Assembly (NCBI RefSeq): GCF_024347335.1 | Contig: NZ_AP025463.1 | Coordinates: 1,550,001-1,614,000 of the forward strand | Length of the DNA stretch: 64,000 nt | From: Vibrio celticus | Lineage (GTDB): Bacteria > Pseudomonadota > Gammaproteobacteria > Enterobacterales > Vibrionaceae | Reading direction: 5' to 3' | Part shown: positions 9,152 to 17,052 of the stretch, piece after piece | Position numbering within the stretch: position 1 is the first letter of the stretch | Layout: each line of letters begins with the position of its first letter | Translations under genes and position numbers: made by a program | Notes under the pieces: generated by a model | What the model saw: only the letters and a program-made list of their open reading frames with translations | Told to the model about the DNA's origin: nothing | Databases searched by the model: none

Positions 9152-9838
9152 TTAATGCACACCTTCGTATAGTAGTATTGATGCTTCTGAGAATAGATAA
9201 ACTTTCTTGGACTTACTATCCTTGATTTTCATCGATATACGATACACCTTGCTCTCGCATATCTCATCGTCATATTTGGCGATGCCTTTTTCAGTCTTAA
9301 TCCATCCATCACTAGATCTTTCGTGCTTAAATTCATCCTCGGATAGCCCCAGTTTTTCCCTCAATACGGTTATGCAGCCTTGAGCAAGTTTTTTTTCGGC
9401 TAACTCTGCTTCTTGCTTTAACTTCCGTTTCTCAGCAGCCTCTGCGAAGCTTCTTTCCATAGCTTCTCTTTCTAGTTTACGCTGCGCCTCTTCTCTTTCT
9501 TTTAGCTCTTGCGCTGTAGGAAGTGTTATTACAGGTTTATAAGGGATGCGTCCATCAAGGTTCATGTCGTAGCCCTTAACTCCAGCTATATATGAAATGG
9601 TCTTCTTGCCTTTGACATCAGTTGTTGTTTCCATATGCTGTCGGGTGCTATCACTAGTTAGATCACACTGAATTCCGTTAAGGTGGGGAATAACTTTAAC
9701 TCCCGATATACATGGATTGAAGTAAAGGTTAACTCCTTGAAATTCATTAACTCCTGCATCTTCTAGAGAGTTTAAAACTTCCGCTAATTTCTCCAATAAC
9801 TCTTGCTTTCCAACAGAGCCTTTAAACTTGTATCTCAT
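9152..9838 (-). CDS. Hypothetical passenger protein of the IS1595-type transposon, 228 aa
   Basis: Residues 1-85 are a compact globular part (MRYKFKGSVGKQELLEKL...). Residues about 105-150 form a charged, Ala/Glu/Lys-rich coiled coil (REEAQRKLEREAMERSF). The tail is a second small domain. A good AAGGA ribosome site precedes ATG 9838. Its stop is three bases from the transposase stop, and it lies inside the terminal repeats, so it moves with the element. I do not recognise a family and propose no function. IS1595 relatives are known to carry passengers. Confidence 0.6.
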   Translation of the reverse strand: MRYKFKGSVGKQELLEKLAEVLNSLEDAGVNEFQGVNLYFNPCISGVKVIPHLNGIQCDLTSDSTRQHMETTTDVKGKKTISYIAGVKGYDMNLDGRIPYKPVITLPTAQELKEREEAQRKLEREAMERSFAEAAEKRKLKQEAELAEKKLAQGCITVLREKLGLSEDEFKHERSSDGWIKTEKGIAKYDDEICESKVYRISMKIKDSKSKKVYLFSEASILLYEGVH

Positions 9839-9852
9839 AGTGTTCCTTATTT

Positions 9853-9879
9853 AGCTGAAAGTGAGGGGTAATCAGGTTA
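9853..9879 (-). repeat. Right terminal inverted repeat of the IS1595-type element
   Basis: AGCTGAAA at 9853-9860 and GTAATCAGGTTA at 9868-9879 are the exact complements of the left-end blocks with the same 7-base spacer. Confidence 0.65.
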
Positions 9880-10021
9880 TTTAAAGCGTTAACTTGCTCG
9901 GGAAGTAAGTGGGGAGATTATATTATTCTGTGAAAAATGTGTGCTCTCCAATATGGTTAACGAAGAGGAGCTAAGAGATATTAACTGTCTCTAAGTTAAT
10001 CAATTCGGTAACCCTAGCCCC

Positions 10022-10147
10022 ATGAAGTGTAAGTGCAAAGAACGCAGACTCATTAGAGTCCGCAGAACATCCGTCGATAAAGTCCTTGGTATAAAAGAGA
10101 AGTACAGATGCGCTTCTTGCGGCGGTCTTCTTAAAGTGAAAGGGTAG
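10022..10147 (+). CDS. 41-aa zinc-ribbon-like protein, copy 2
   Basis: Same length and layout as the gene at 7098: MKCKCKER at the start, RVRRTSVDKVLGIK in the centre, YRCASCGG near the end. All four cysteines and the RRTxxD(R/K)VLG core are kept, while many other positions differ, so it is an old paralogue and not a recent duplication. The start has no good Shine-Dalgarno sequence (it follows CCTAGCCCC). A terminator follows 36 bases after the stop. Function unknown. Confidence 0.6.
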   Translation: MKCKCKERRLIRVRRTSVDKVLGIKEKYRCASCGGLLKVKG

Positions 10148-10182
10148 CGCTGAAAAAGCCCTTGGTTGCCGATACTCATAAC

Positions 10183-10222
10183 ACAAAGCCCGAACATCCT
10201 AGGTTGGACATTCGGGCTTTGT
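10183..10222. terminator. Bidirectional hairpin terminator
   Basis: A 12 bp perfect stem (ACAAAGCCCGAA / TTCGGGCTTTGT) with a 16-base loop lies between the zinc-ribbon gene and the convergent glutaredoxin gene. Confidence 0.75.
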
Positions 10223-10251
10223 TTGTAGAAATATAAGTCTCTTAGATCACG

Positions 10252-10488
10252 TTAAGTGTTCTTTGAGTTATACATCTTATCGAAGTTCTTCTGATTCCAA
10301 CCGACCATCACTTGATCGCCGATCTTAAGCACGGGGATAGAACGAGCACCCATCGCTTGCAATTCTTTACGGCCACGCTGCATCTTTGCATTCGTCAGGC
10401 GGTAAACAATTTTCTTAGAGTCTAAATACCTTTGGGCATCTTTACAGTGCGGGCATTTGTCTGCGACGTACAATACAACACGTTTCAT
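10252..10488 (-). CDS. Glutaredoxin-family protein
   Basis: 78 residues with a thioredoxin fold. The redox site is C12-P-H-C15 (DKCPHCKD), and the cis-proline segment is ARSIPVLKIGD. It should act as a cytoplasmic thiol-disulfide oxidoreductase using glutathione or a reductase. Size and CPHC resemble NrdH/GrxC-like small glutaredoxins, but no ribonucleotide reductase gene is nearby. It is monocistronic, bounded by the terminator at 10183. Confidence 0.8.
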   Translation of the reverse strand: MKRVVLYVADKCPHCKDAQRYLDSKKIVYRLTNAKMQRGRKELQAMGARSIPVLKIGDQVMVGWNQKNFDKMYNSKNT

Positions 10489-10641
10489 TTTTACAATCTC
10501 TTTTTGAGTCTAGCTCTTGGTGAATCTCGCTAAAGTGTAACGAATCCTAGGTGATTAGAAAAGTGTGATCAGTTACACTATGCGGCTCAATTTTCAAGAC
10601 CACAACGTATTGTCGTGGTGTAACTTGTACGGTCTTTCAGC

Positions 10642-11139
10642 ATGCACCCTTCTTTACGCTATATTCAAGGCTATCCTAAGCACATTCTTGATCCTGTTAC
10701 TCAACTTGTAGAGTCGGGTAAATTGGTGCCTTGGTTTGAAGTTCGCTACCCAAAGAATCATGAAATCAAAAGCGAGAAAGCCCTGTTTGACTATGCGATT
10801 GAGATAAAAAATCGCTACATGAAAAAAACACCACCGATCAGCAAAGTGATTTACGACGGCAAGATACACTTAATCAATAATGCGTTAGGTCTGCATTCTT
10901 ACGTTGCTAAGAATCACGGTGGAAAGATCAAATCAAAGAATGAAATTCGTATCGCCAGTGTTTTTAAAAATGCACCAGAACCTTTGCTAAGAATGCTGGT
11001 GGTACACGAACTGGCGCATATCAAAGAGAAAGAGCACGACAAAGCCTTTTACCAACTATGCTGTCACATGGAACCGGAATATCATCAACTTGAGTTGGAT
11101 GCCCGTTTATTCATGATGTATTTAGATTTAAAGAAGTAG
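10642..11139 (+). CDS. YgjP-like metallopeptidase-domain protein
   Basis: 165 residues. The C-terminal half carries the zinc motif H122-E-L-A-H126 (VVHELAHIKEK) with a third histidine in EHDKAF, as in the YgjP/DUF45 family (WLM/M48-related). E. coli YgjP has been reported to have UTP pyrophosphatase activity, so a protease role is not certain. The N-terminal half resembles the family's DNA-glove-like region. The rlmF gene starts 4 bases after its stop, so the two are almost surely co-transcribed. Confidence 0.75.
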   Translation: MHPSLRYIQGYPKHILDPVTQLVESGKLVPWFEVRYPKNHEIKSEKALFDYAIEIKNRYMKKTPPISKVIYDGKIHLINNALGLHSYVAKNHGGKIKSKNEIRIASVFKNAPEPLLRMLVVHELAHIKEKEHDKAFYQLCCHMEPEYHQLELDARLFMMYLDLKK

Positions 11140-11143
11140 CCCA

Positions 11144-12466
11144 ATGAGCCAATCACAAAATAGAACGACGCTAAGCCTGTCGAAAAACAGTACTTCATCA
11201 GCAAAAACAAAAGACAACCAAGCTGATGTTAAGCCAAGTACAGCTAAGCCAAGCAGCGACAAGCGTATTTCTACCAAGAAAACATCTGATAAAAGTCGCA
11301 AGAATAGTGCACCTAAAGGCGCGGGCAATAACAAAGCAAAGCGACCTTTTGCAAAAGACAGCAAAGGCAAACCGGGTGCAAATAAAGGATCATCGAATAA
11401 GGGTTCTTTCAATAAAACGGCTTTTAACAAGAACGCAGCTCAGAAAAGACGCTCGGCTGAAAAACCTCAAGGTGGATTACACCCAAGAAACCAGCACACT
11501 GGTCGTTATAACTTCGAGTTGTTGGTTGCAGCCTTGCCTGAGTTAAAAGAACATCTGATCAAGAACCCAGTGGGCGAAGACACCATTAATTTCTCTGATC
11601 CATTAGCTGTTAAGCTACTCAACAAAGCTTTGTTGGCACATCATTATGGCGTTAAACATTGGGATATTCCTGCTGGTTACTTGTGTCCGCCAATTCCTGG
11701 TCGTGCAGACTATATTCACAGAGTGGCCGACATCCTTAATAGCGATGGCCAAGGTGAACCCTATAACCACGCGTCTGTGAAAGCATTAGATATTGGTGTT
11801 GGTGCAAACTGTATTTACCCAATCATTGGTGCGACAGAGTATAAGTGGCGCTGCACGGGAACTGATGTTGATTCAATCTCCATCAAAACAGCGAACTTCA
11901 TTGCGGAAAGTAACCCTAATCTAAAAGGTAAGATCCGAGCTCGCCTGCAAGCCGACTCTGAATCTATCTTTAAGGGTGTGATTAAGGATAATGAACGTTA
12001 TGATGTCACTATTTGTAACCCGCCATTCCACAGCTCTCTTGAAGAGGCGGAAAAGGGCTCACAACGTAAACTGGATAATCTAGCGGCAAACCGTGCTAAG
12101 AAAGCCGGTCAGTCGTTCAAGCCAGAAACGAATAAGAAGCCAGTTAAGTTAGATAAATCCACTAAGCACGATAAACCAACCCTAAACTTTGGTGGTCAAA
12201 AAGCCGAGCTTTGGTGCCCTGGTGGTGAAGCCGCTTTCATTATGAAGATGGCAAGAGAGAGTCAACTTTTTGCTACTCAAGTCTTGTGGTTTACGACATT
12301 GATTTCTAAGAAAGACAACGTCGATATGGTTCGTTCAGAGCTTGGCAAGCTTAGAGCTAAACAAGTGAAAGTCGTCGAGATGTCGCAAGGCCAGAAGGTG
12401 AGTCGATTTATCGCATGGACCTTTATGGATGACGAACAAAGACAAGAGTGGATTGCTCTTAAATAG
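11144..12466 (+). CDS. rlmF: 23S rRNA (adenine(1618)-N6)-methyltransferase RlmF
   Basis: The enzyme methylates N6 of A1618 in 23S rRNA using S-adenosylmethionine. The core from about residue 110 starts with the family signature GLHPRNQHTGRYNFE. It continues with LDIGVGANCIYP (SAM motif I), and the N6-adenine catalytic motif NPPF is at 292-295 (CNPPFHSS). GGEAAFI and KMARES follow. The first 105 residues are an unusually long Lys/Ser/Asn-rich, disordered extension, probably for RNA contact. It follows the ygjP-like gene by 4 bases and ends at a strong terminator. Confidence 0.93.
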   Translation: MSQSQNRTTLSLSKNSTSSAKTKDNQADVKPSTAKPSSDKRISTKKTSDKSRKNSAPKGAGNNKAKRPFAKDSKGKPGANKGSSNKGSFNKTAFNKNAAQKRRSAEKPQGGLHPRNQHTGRYNFELLVAALPELKEHLIKNPVGEDTINFSDPLAVKLLNKALLAHHYGVKHWDIPAGYLCPPIPGRADYIHRVADILNSDGQGEPYNHASVKALDIGVGANCIYPIIGATEYKWRCTGTDVDSISIKTANFIAESNPNLKGKIRARLQADSESIFKGVIKDNERYDVTICNPPFHSSLEEAEKGSQRKLDNLAANRAKKAGQSFKPETNKKPVKLDKSTKHDKPTLNFGGQKAELWCPGGEAAFIMKMARESQLFATQVLWFTTLISKKDNVDMVRSELGKLRAKQVKVVEMSQGQKVSRFIAWTFMDDEQRQEWIALK

Positions 12467-12503
12467 TGGCTGTACTTAGTTAAGATACTAAGCAGAAATA
12501 CGG

Positions 12504-12533
12504 ACGGGCTTGTTGTTAACGCAACAAGCCCGT
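12504..12533. terminator. Rho-independent terminator after rlmF
   Basis: A 12 bp stem (ACGGGCTTGTTG / CAACAAGCCCGT) with a 6-base loop and a following T-run; it also fits the convergent TPR lipoprotein gene. Confidence 0.85.
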
Positions 12534-12554
12534 TTTTTGTGCTTTGCATACTTG

Positions 12555-13322
12555 TTAAGCAGAAAGCAACTCATCTAACTTACTCTGATATTTCTGCTCT
12601 AGAGCTCTGTTACCTGCTTTGTTTTCGAGATCGACCAAGATTTTAAGCGATGGAATTTGATAGCCATAACGCTGGTGGAATTTAAATAAACGGAGTCGAG
12701 CGTCATTGTAATCGGCGTCACTCACTTCAATTTTTGATAACTGTAGTATCGATTTTACGCGGTTTGGATCGTGGTCAATCGCTCTGCTGAAGTAGTACTT
12801 CGCTTGGTCTGTATTGCCAGCCTTAAATGCGCAAAACGCGGCATTTTCATAACTTGCAGACACCAAGTAGTAGTAAGGTTGATCGATAGCGCGATTAAAG
12901 TATTTATCGGCTTGCTCGTATTCGCCCTGTTTACACAAGAAGGTACCGTAGTTGTTCAATACATTGCCGTTTCTTGAATCGAGACTGAGTGCTTTGCGGT
13001 AAGTGGTTCTCGCTTCGTCTACTTCACCCACTTGTTCGTAGTAATGCGCCATTGAAAGTCGAGCACGGTAGTAGCTAGGTGCGTGTTTAATCGCGAGTTC
13101 TAGGTTTTCACGCGCTCTCACCATATTGCCTTGTCCCATATAGCCCAAACCTAATTCGATTCGAGATTCAGACATCGCGATAGGGTCACTTTCAATCTTT
13201 GGTGGTCCTTCTGTGACAGAGACACAACCGGCCAACGAAAGCGAGGCGAGTAGTACCAGATTTGATAACGAAAGGGGGTGGGATAACGAAATCGGATTTG
13301 AGAATGACGGCTTGGCAGGCAT
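12555..13322 (-). CDS. TPR lipoprotein, PilF/PilW-like
   Basis: A 255-residue lipoprotein. The signal has a lipobox LAGC with Cys33, preceded by an unusually long serine-rich lead. At least four TPR units follow (LGLGYMGQGNMVRARENLELAI; RARLSMAHYYEQVGEVDEAR; VLNNYGTFLCKQGEYEQADKYF; NAAFCAFKAGNTDQAKYYF). The order and wording match PilF/PilW, the outer-membrane pilotin needed for type IV pilus secretin assembly. The usual rlmN-pilW-rodZ-ispG neighbourhood is missing, so this may be a relative, not the housekeeping copy. Confidence 0.65.
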   Translation of the reverse strand: MPAKPSFSNPISLSHPLSLSNLVLLASLSLAGCVSVTEGPPKIESDPIAMSESRIELGLGYMGQGNMVRARENLELAIKHAPSYYRARLSMAHYYEQVGEVDEARTTYRKALSLDSRNGNVLNNYGTFLCKQGEYEQADKYFNRAIDQPYYYLVSASYENAAFCAFKAGNTDQAKYYFSRAIDHDPNRVKSILQLSKIEVSDADYNDARLRLFKFHQRYGYQIPSLKILVDLENKAGNRALEQKYQSKLDELLSA

Positions 13323-13491
13323 GTGAAGCTCCTTATGAACACCAACCCATCATATGAAATCAAACCCGTTGAAGTGGTAAATCTATTATGGAATGCGACC
13401 CACACACCATAAAAAACCCGCTTCCAATTCGTCGTTTTATCAACAACATACTGAACACGGCTTTATGTGTTTTTGAATCGGAAGAAAGAAC

Positions 13492-14433
13492 TTAATCGTC
13501 TTTGGTAAAGTTGTCTTCGCTGAAGTGATCCAGATCGTAAGGCGTTTGTTGGTAAACGCAGTAGTTTAGCCAGTTTGAGAACAACAAGTGTCCGTGGCTA
13601 CGCCAGCTTGCAACCGGTTTGTTGTCTGGATTGTTGTTCGGGTAGTAATTGATTGGAATAACAGGCTCCATGCCTTCACCTAAATCACGAATGTATTCAT
13701 TGTGAAGTGTATGGGAGTCGTATTCAGGGTGGCCCGTTACAAACACGTTTCGCTTATCTTTGGTCGCCGCTAGGTATACGCCCGCAACATCAGAAGTCGC
13801 AAGAACATCAAGGTCGGTATGCTCTGCTAAGTACTCTTGAGAGAAGTCCGCATAGCGAGAGTGCGGAGCCAAGAATGTATCGTCGAAGCCACGTAAAATA
13901 GGGTGGTAAGGGTTATGAATCTCGTGATTATAAACACCAGACAACTTCTCTTTACGCGTGCGTTTTGGCAAATCATACAGTAATTTCAAACCAGCCTGAG
14001 CCGCCCAACACACGTATAGAGTTGAAGTAACGTGCTTGTTTGCCCATTCCATGATGGTTTTCAGATGGTCCCAGTAGATAACATCTTCAAATTGAACCAA
14101 GCCAAGCGGCGCACCAGTGATGATCAATCCATCAAAGTTTCTTCCTTTGACCATTTCAAATTGGCGATAGAAGTTATCAAGGTGTTCAGTCGGTGTGTTT
14201 TTACTTGGTCGATCATCAATGCGCAGCAGCTCTACATCAACTTGCAATGGGCTGTTCGATAGTAGGCGTAAAAATTGAGTTTCAGTTTCAATCTTCTTCG
14301 GCATTAGGTTGAGGATCAAGACTCGAAGTGGACGAATTTCCTGTGTCGATGCTCTTGATAACGGCATAACGAAGATGTTTTCTTGACGAAGAACATCAGA
14401 TGCTGGCAATTGGTCTGGAATGCGAATAGGCAA
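13492..14433 (-). CDS. metA: Homoserine O-succinyltransferase MetA
   Basis: The first step of methionine synthesis from homoserine in the cytoplasm: transfer of succinyl from succinyl-CoA. 313 residues, usual length. The catalytic cysteine is C142 (YVCWAAQAG), with H235 and E237 in TGHPEYD completing the triad. Residue 111 is Gly (TGAPLGL), which in this family goes with succinyl- over acetyl-CoA. Four tandem MetJ boxes lie just upstream. It is monocistronic and divergent from the P-loop gene at 14707. Confidence 0.95.
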   Translation of the reverse strand: MPIRIPDQLPASDVLRQENIFVMPLSRASTQEIRPLRVLILNLMPKKIETETQFLRLLSNSPLQVDVELLRIDDRPSKNTPTEHLDNFYRQFEMVKGRNFDGLIITGAPLGLVQFEDVIYWDHLKTIMEWANKHVTSTLYVCWAAQAGLKLLYDLPKRTRKEKLSGVYNHEIHNPYHPILRGFDDTFLAPHSRYADFSQEYLAEHTDLDVLATSDVAGVYLAATKDKRNVFVTGHPEYDSHTLHNEYIRDLGEGMEPVIPINYYPNNNPDNKPVASWRSHGHLLFSNWLNYCVYQQTPYDLDHFSEDNFTKDD

Positions 14434-14450
14434 AGCTTTCTCCCTAAGCT

Positions 14451-14482
14451 AGATATGTAGACGTCTATACATCTAAATCTAT
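14451..14482 (-). promoter_or_regulatory. MetJ operator (four tandem met boxes) upstream of metA
   Basis: Four adjacent 8-mers: AGATATGT, AGACGTCT (perfect consensus), ATACATCT, AAATCTAT. They start 18 bases before the metA start codon. MetJ with S-adenosylmethionine binds such arrays and represses methionine genes. Confidence 0.85.
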
Positions 14483-14706
14483 AGTAGTTTGATACGCTTG
14501 TCGATATCCAAAATGGATAGATGTAAATTATTTGTGTTTTCTATCAGAAGCCATCTACCGGCTTCGACGAAGTCTTATAATGTTTAACGACTACCCGAGT
14601 AAGGCATAAGTGCTTGGTTCTGTTATGTAGAACTAGGCAGTTATCAGAGCAAGCGGTTAGCATTTACGATAAACTCATGTTTTCGAATTAGCCTGTAAAG
14701 TGACAG

Positions 14707-15075
14707 ATGAAGTTAATACTCATTCGAGGGTTGCCCGGTTCTGGCAAGTCAACAAAAGCAAAAACCTACGATGCATTGCATGTCGAAGCGGATATGTATT
14801 ACGTGAATGAGCAAGGTGACTACCATTTTGATCCTAGGCAGTTACAGCAAGCTCATGAGTGGTGTCAGAACACTGCAGAGAATGGCTTGAAGCAAGGGTT
14901 GGATGTTGTTGTTTCGAATACCTTTATTAAGCATTGGGAAATGAAGGCTTACCGTCAACTTGCAAGAAAATACAAAGCTGACTTGATCATCGAAGTATGT
15001 CGAGAGCAGTTTGGTAGCATTCACGACATTGAGCCGTCGGTGATTAAACGTATGGCGAAAGACTGGCAAGAATAG
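14707..15075 (+). CDS. Small P-loop kinase-like ATPase
   Basis: 122 residues. The Walker A motif is at the very start (RGLPGSGKSTKAK). An acidic segment (VEADMYYV) follows, then VVVSNTFIKHWEMKAYRQLARKY. This resembles the zeta-toxin / polynucleotide-kinase group of small AAA_33 ATPases. It is probably a kinase of unknown substrate. The protein is short, holding only the core, and no antitoxin partner is seen. The next gene starts 78 bases later on the same strand. Confidence 0.65.
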   Translation: MKLILIRGLPGSGKSTKAKTYDALHVEADMYYVNEQGDYHFDPRQLQQAHEWCQNTAENGLKQGLDVVVSNTFIKHWEMKAYRQLARKYKADLIIEVCREQFGSIHDIEPSVIKRMAKDWQE

Positions 15076-15153
15076 CCTCGTTCTTCCTCTGCTTGCATGG
15101 CTGTATGGTAAATAGAATTAAATTAATAGAACAACTCCAAGGTAACGATTGAA

Positions 15154-15576
15154 ATGGCAAAGCGCTCTGTTGTGGTCGACATGACTTCTTATGGTATCTA
15201 TTCCACATGGGATTCCAAATCTAAAGATCTTCCAAAAATCCAAGAGTTCACCACCATCGTTGATGCTGAAATCGACGTAGAATTTGGCTATATCTTGAAT
15301 ATCAAAAAAGCCAAAGGTGAGAAGATCCGTTACTGCATTTATCACCCGAACATCACCACAGACAAAGGTGAAGTGCTCGAACCGTTCGATGGTGAAGAGT
15401 ATGTCGGCAACAATGATTGGGATTTTTACTTAGGTGACACTATCTGGGCACCTGTCTCGAACAAACTAGGAAAATGGCGTATGACGGTTGAGCTAAAAGG
15501 CAACATCATCGCCGACAAGACATTCGACCTAGTAGCAAAAGACGAAGGCCAATTCTGGAAGCGTAGGGGGTTTTAG
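15154..15576 (+). CDS. DUF3859 family protein
   Basis: 140 residues of mainly beta structure, without signal peptide. It contains GYILNIKKAKGEKIRYCIYHPN, EEYVGNNDWDFYLGD and GKWRMTVELKGN, the pattern of DUF3859. No function is established to my knowledge. An AAGGTAACG stretch precedes the start. A strong terminator follows. Confidence 0.75.
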   Translation: MAKRSVVVDMTSYGIYSTWDSKSKDLPKIQEFTTIVDAEIDVEFGYILNIKKAKGEKIRYCIYHPNITTDKGEVLEPFDGEEYVGNNDWDFYLGDTIWAPVSNKLGKWRMTVELKGNIIADKTFDLVAKDEGQFWKRRGF

Positions 15577-15606
15577 GTTCGACCTTCTATGTTCACCTAA
15601 ACAGCA

Positions 15607-15640
15607 AAAAGCCGAGCATCGTGATGATGTCTCGGCTTTT
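15607..15640. terminator. Bidirectional hairpin terminator
   Basis: A 10 bp stem AAAAGCCGAG / CTCGGCTTTT with T-runs at both exits, between convergent genes. Confidence 0.85.
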
Positions 15641-15684
15641 TTCATTGTGCTAGATAGAAGTGACTACCTAACTAATGGATTCGA

Positions 15685-16791
15685 TTATTGCGTTACATAA
15701 GCTACAACAAACTCAGTGATAGCGACCATGTCTTTCACTGCAATGTACTCTTCAGTGGTGTGAACTTTCGCCATACCAGTAGAAAGGTTAACTGTTGTTA
15801 GGCCTTTCGCGTTGAAGTTGTTTGCATCACTACCGCCGCCAGTGCGTTTAGTGTTCGCTGTTACGCCAAGCTTCTCAAATGCTGATTTGATCGAAAGAAT
15901 ATGCGGGTGATCGTCTGCAATAACGAATGCATCGTAAGCACGAGTTGATTCGATTTCTACTTCAGCGCCGAATTGCTTCGCGCTTTCTTCGAATGTCGAG
16001 ATCATGTGTTCAACTTGTGCTGTTAGTTTTTCACCGTTTAGAGAGCGAGCCTCAGCCACGACTTTAAGCTCTGGCATTACGATGTTAGTTGCTTGACCGC
16101 CTTCAACAATACCCACGTTTGCTGTTGTTTCTTCATCGATACGAAGCAGGTTCATCTTAGTGATAGCGTCTGCTGCCACTTGAATCGCACTGATGCCTTC
16201 TTCTGGTGCTAAACCAGCGTGAGCAGGGCGACCTTTGATCTTCGCAACGATTTTTTGTTGGCCAGGTGCTGCATTTACGATAGTACCGATCGGACCGCCT
16301 GTATCTAGCACAATAGCGTGCTCAGATTGGATGTAAGACATATCGAAGTTCAGAGAACCGAATAGACCGCCTTCTTCGAATACGGTGAATGCGATTTCAA
16401 TCGTTTTGTGTGCTTGGCCTTCAGCTTGGATTACGCGAACCGCCTCCATGATAGCCGCAATACCAGACTTATCGTCACCGCCTAGGATCGTGTTGCCTTT
16501 TGAACGGATGATACCGTCTTCGATGATTGGCTCAATGCCGATACCTGGCGTTACTGTGTCCATGTGGCAGCTGAATACTGTGCTACCTGGAAGTGTGCCA
16601 TCTAAACGTGCGTAGATGTTGAAACCGTTCGATACTTCTTCCGGAACTGCCAGTTTGTGTACGTCAAAGCCTAGTTCGCCTAGCTGCTCAGCCAGCGCTT
16701 CAGCGATGGCTTTTTCGTTGCGTGATTCACTATCGATTTTCACAAGATCACAGAAATGGTCGACTAGACGTTGTTCATTAATTTGGGTCAT
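15685..16791 (-). CDS. M20 family metallopeptidase (PepT-like)
   Basis: A 368-residue cytoplasmic two-zinc peptidase. Metal and catalytic motifs in order: SCHMDTVTPG (His, Asp), GGDDKSGIAAI (bridging Asp), AFTVFEEGGLFGS (general-base Glu and metal Glu), LDTGG (Asp), and a late GGGSDANNFN with a metal His in KVHTTEEY. The central insert with HAGLAPEEG is the dimerisation domain. It is closest in layout to the peptidase T / YqjE group, acting on small peptides. The terminator at 15607 serves its 3' end. Confidence 0.85.
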   Translation of the reverse strand: MTQINEQRLVDHFCDLVKIDSESRNEKAIAEALAEQLGELGFDVHKLAVPEEVSNGFNIYARLDGTLPGSTVFSCHMDTVTPGIGIEPIIEDGIIRSKGNTILGGDDKSGIAAIMEAVRVIQAEGQAHKTIEIAFTVFEEGGLFGSLNFDMSYIQSEHAIVLDTGGPIGTIVNAAPGQQKIVAKIKGRPAHAGLAPEEGISAIQVAADAITKMNLLRIDEETTANVGIVEGGQATNIVMPELKVVAEARSLNGEKLTAQVEHMISTFEESAKQFGAEVEIESTRAYDAFVIADDHPHILSIKSAFEKLGVTANTKRTGGGSDANNFNAKGLTTVNLSTGMAKVHTTEEYIAVKDMVAITEFVVAYVTQ

Positions 16792-17052
16792 TGTTAATTC
16801 TCATTATGCTTCCGCTTGTTCGAAAAGAAGCCGCGGAGGTAGGAACAGGAAAATCACTATAACGCCAATGAGGTAGATGATTGTCTGAGTTAAATCAAGA
16901 AAGTCGCCTGATTATTCTAATTAATGAGAAAAACCCAACTCAGATCCACCGATGCGCAGGATTTTAATCTGTATATCTGTCGGGTATAATGTTTGACCGC
17001 ATTTAAACATACGTCGATGAAATTGGAATGTAATCAATAATGGCACTGATAA

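Larger units (their letters stand above)
7235..9879. mobile_element. IS1595-type transposon with passenger gene, carrying a nested IS5 element
   Basis: The ends are an imperfect 27 bp inverted repeat: TAACCTGATTAC, seven unmatched bases, then TTTCAGCT. It lies at 7235-7261 and, inverted, at 9853-9879 with exactly the same spacing. Inside are a plus-strand ISXO2-like transposase (8232-9149) and a minus-strand passenger gene (9152-9838). Without the nested IS5 (7322-8202 plus 4 bp duplication) the element would be about 1.76 kb. I could not find a clean target duplication: the flanks read CCTTTATT and TTTAAAGC. Confidence 0.65.

Noticed and set aside
7220..9890. 8 bp target duplication of the IS1595-type element
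   Set aside because: Flanks CCTTTATT and TTTAAAGC share only short A/T runs; no convincing duplication.
14707..15576. Toxin-antitoxin pair (zeta-like P-loop protein plus DUF3859)
   Set aside because: The P-loop protein is short and lacks an epsilon-like partner; DUF3859 does not resemble an antitoxin and is 78 bases away.
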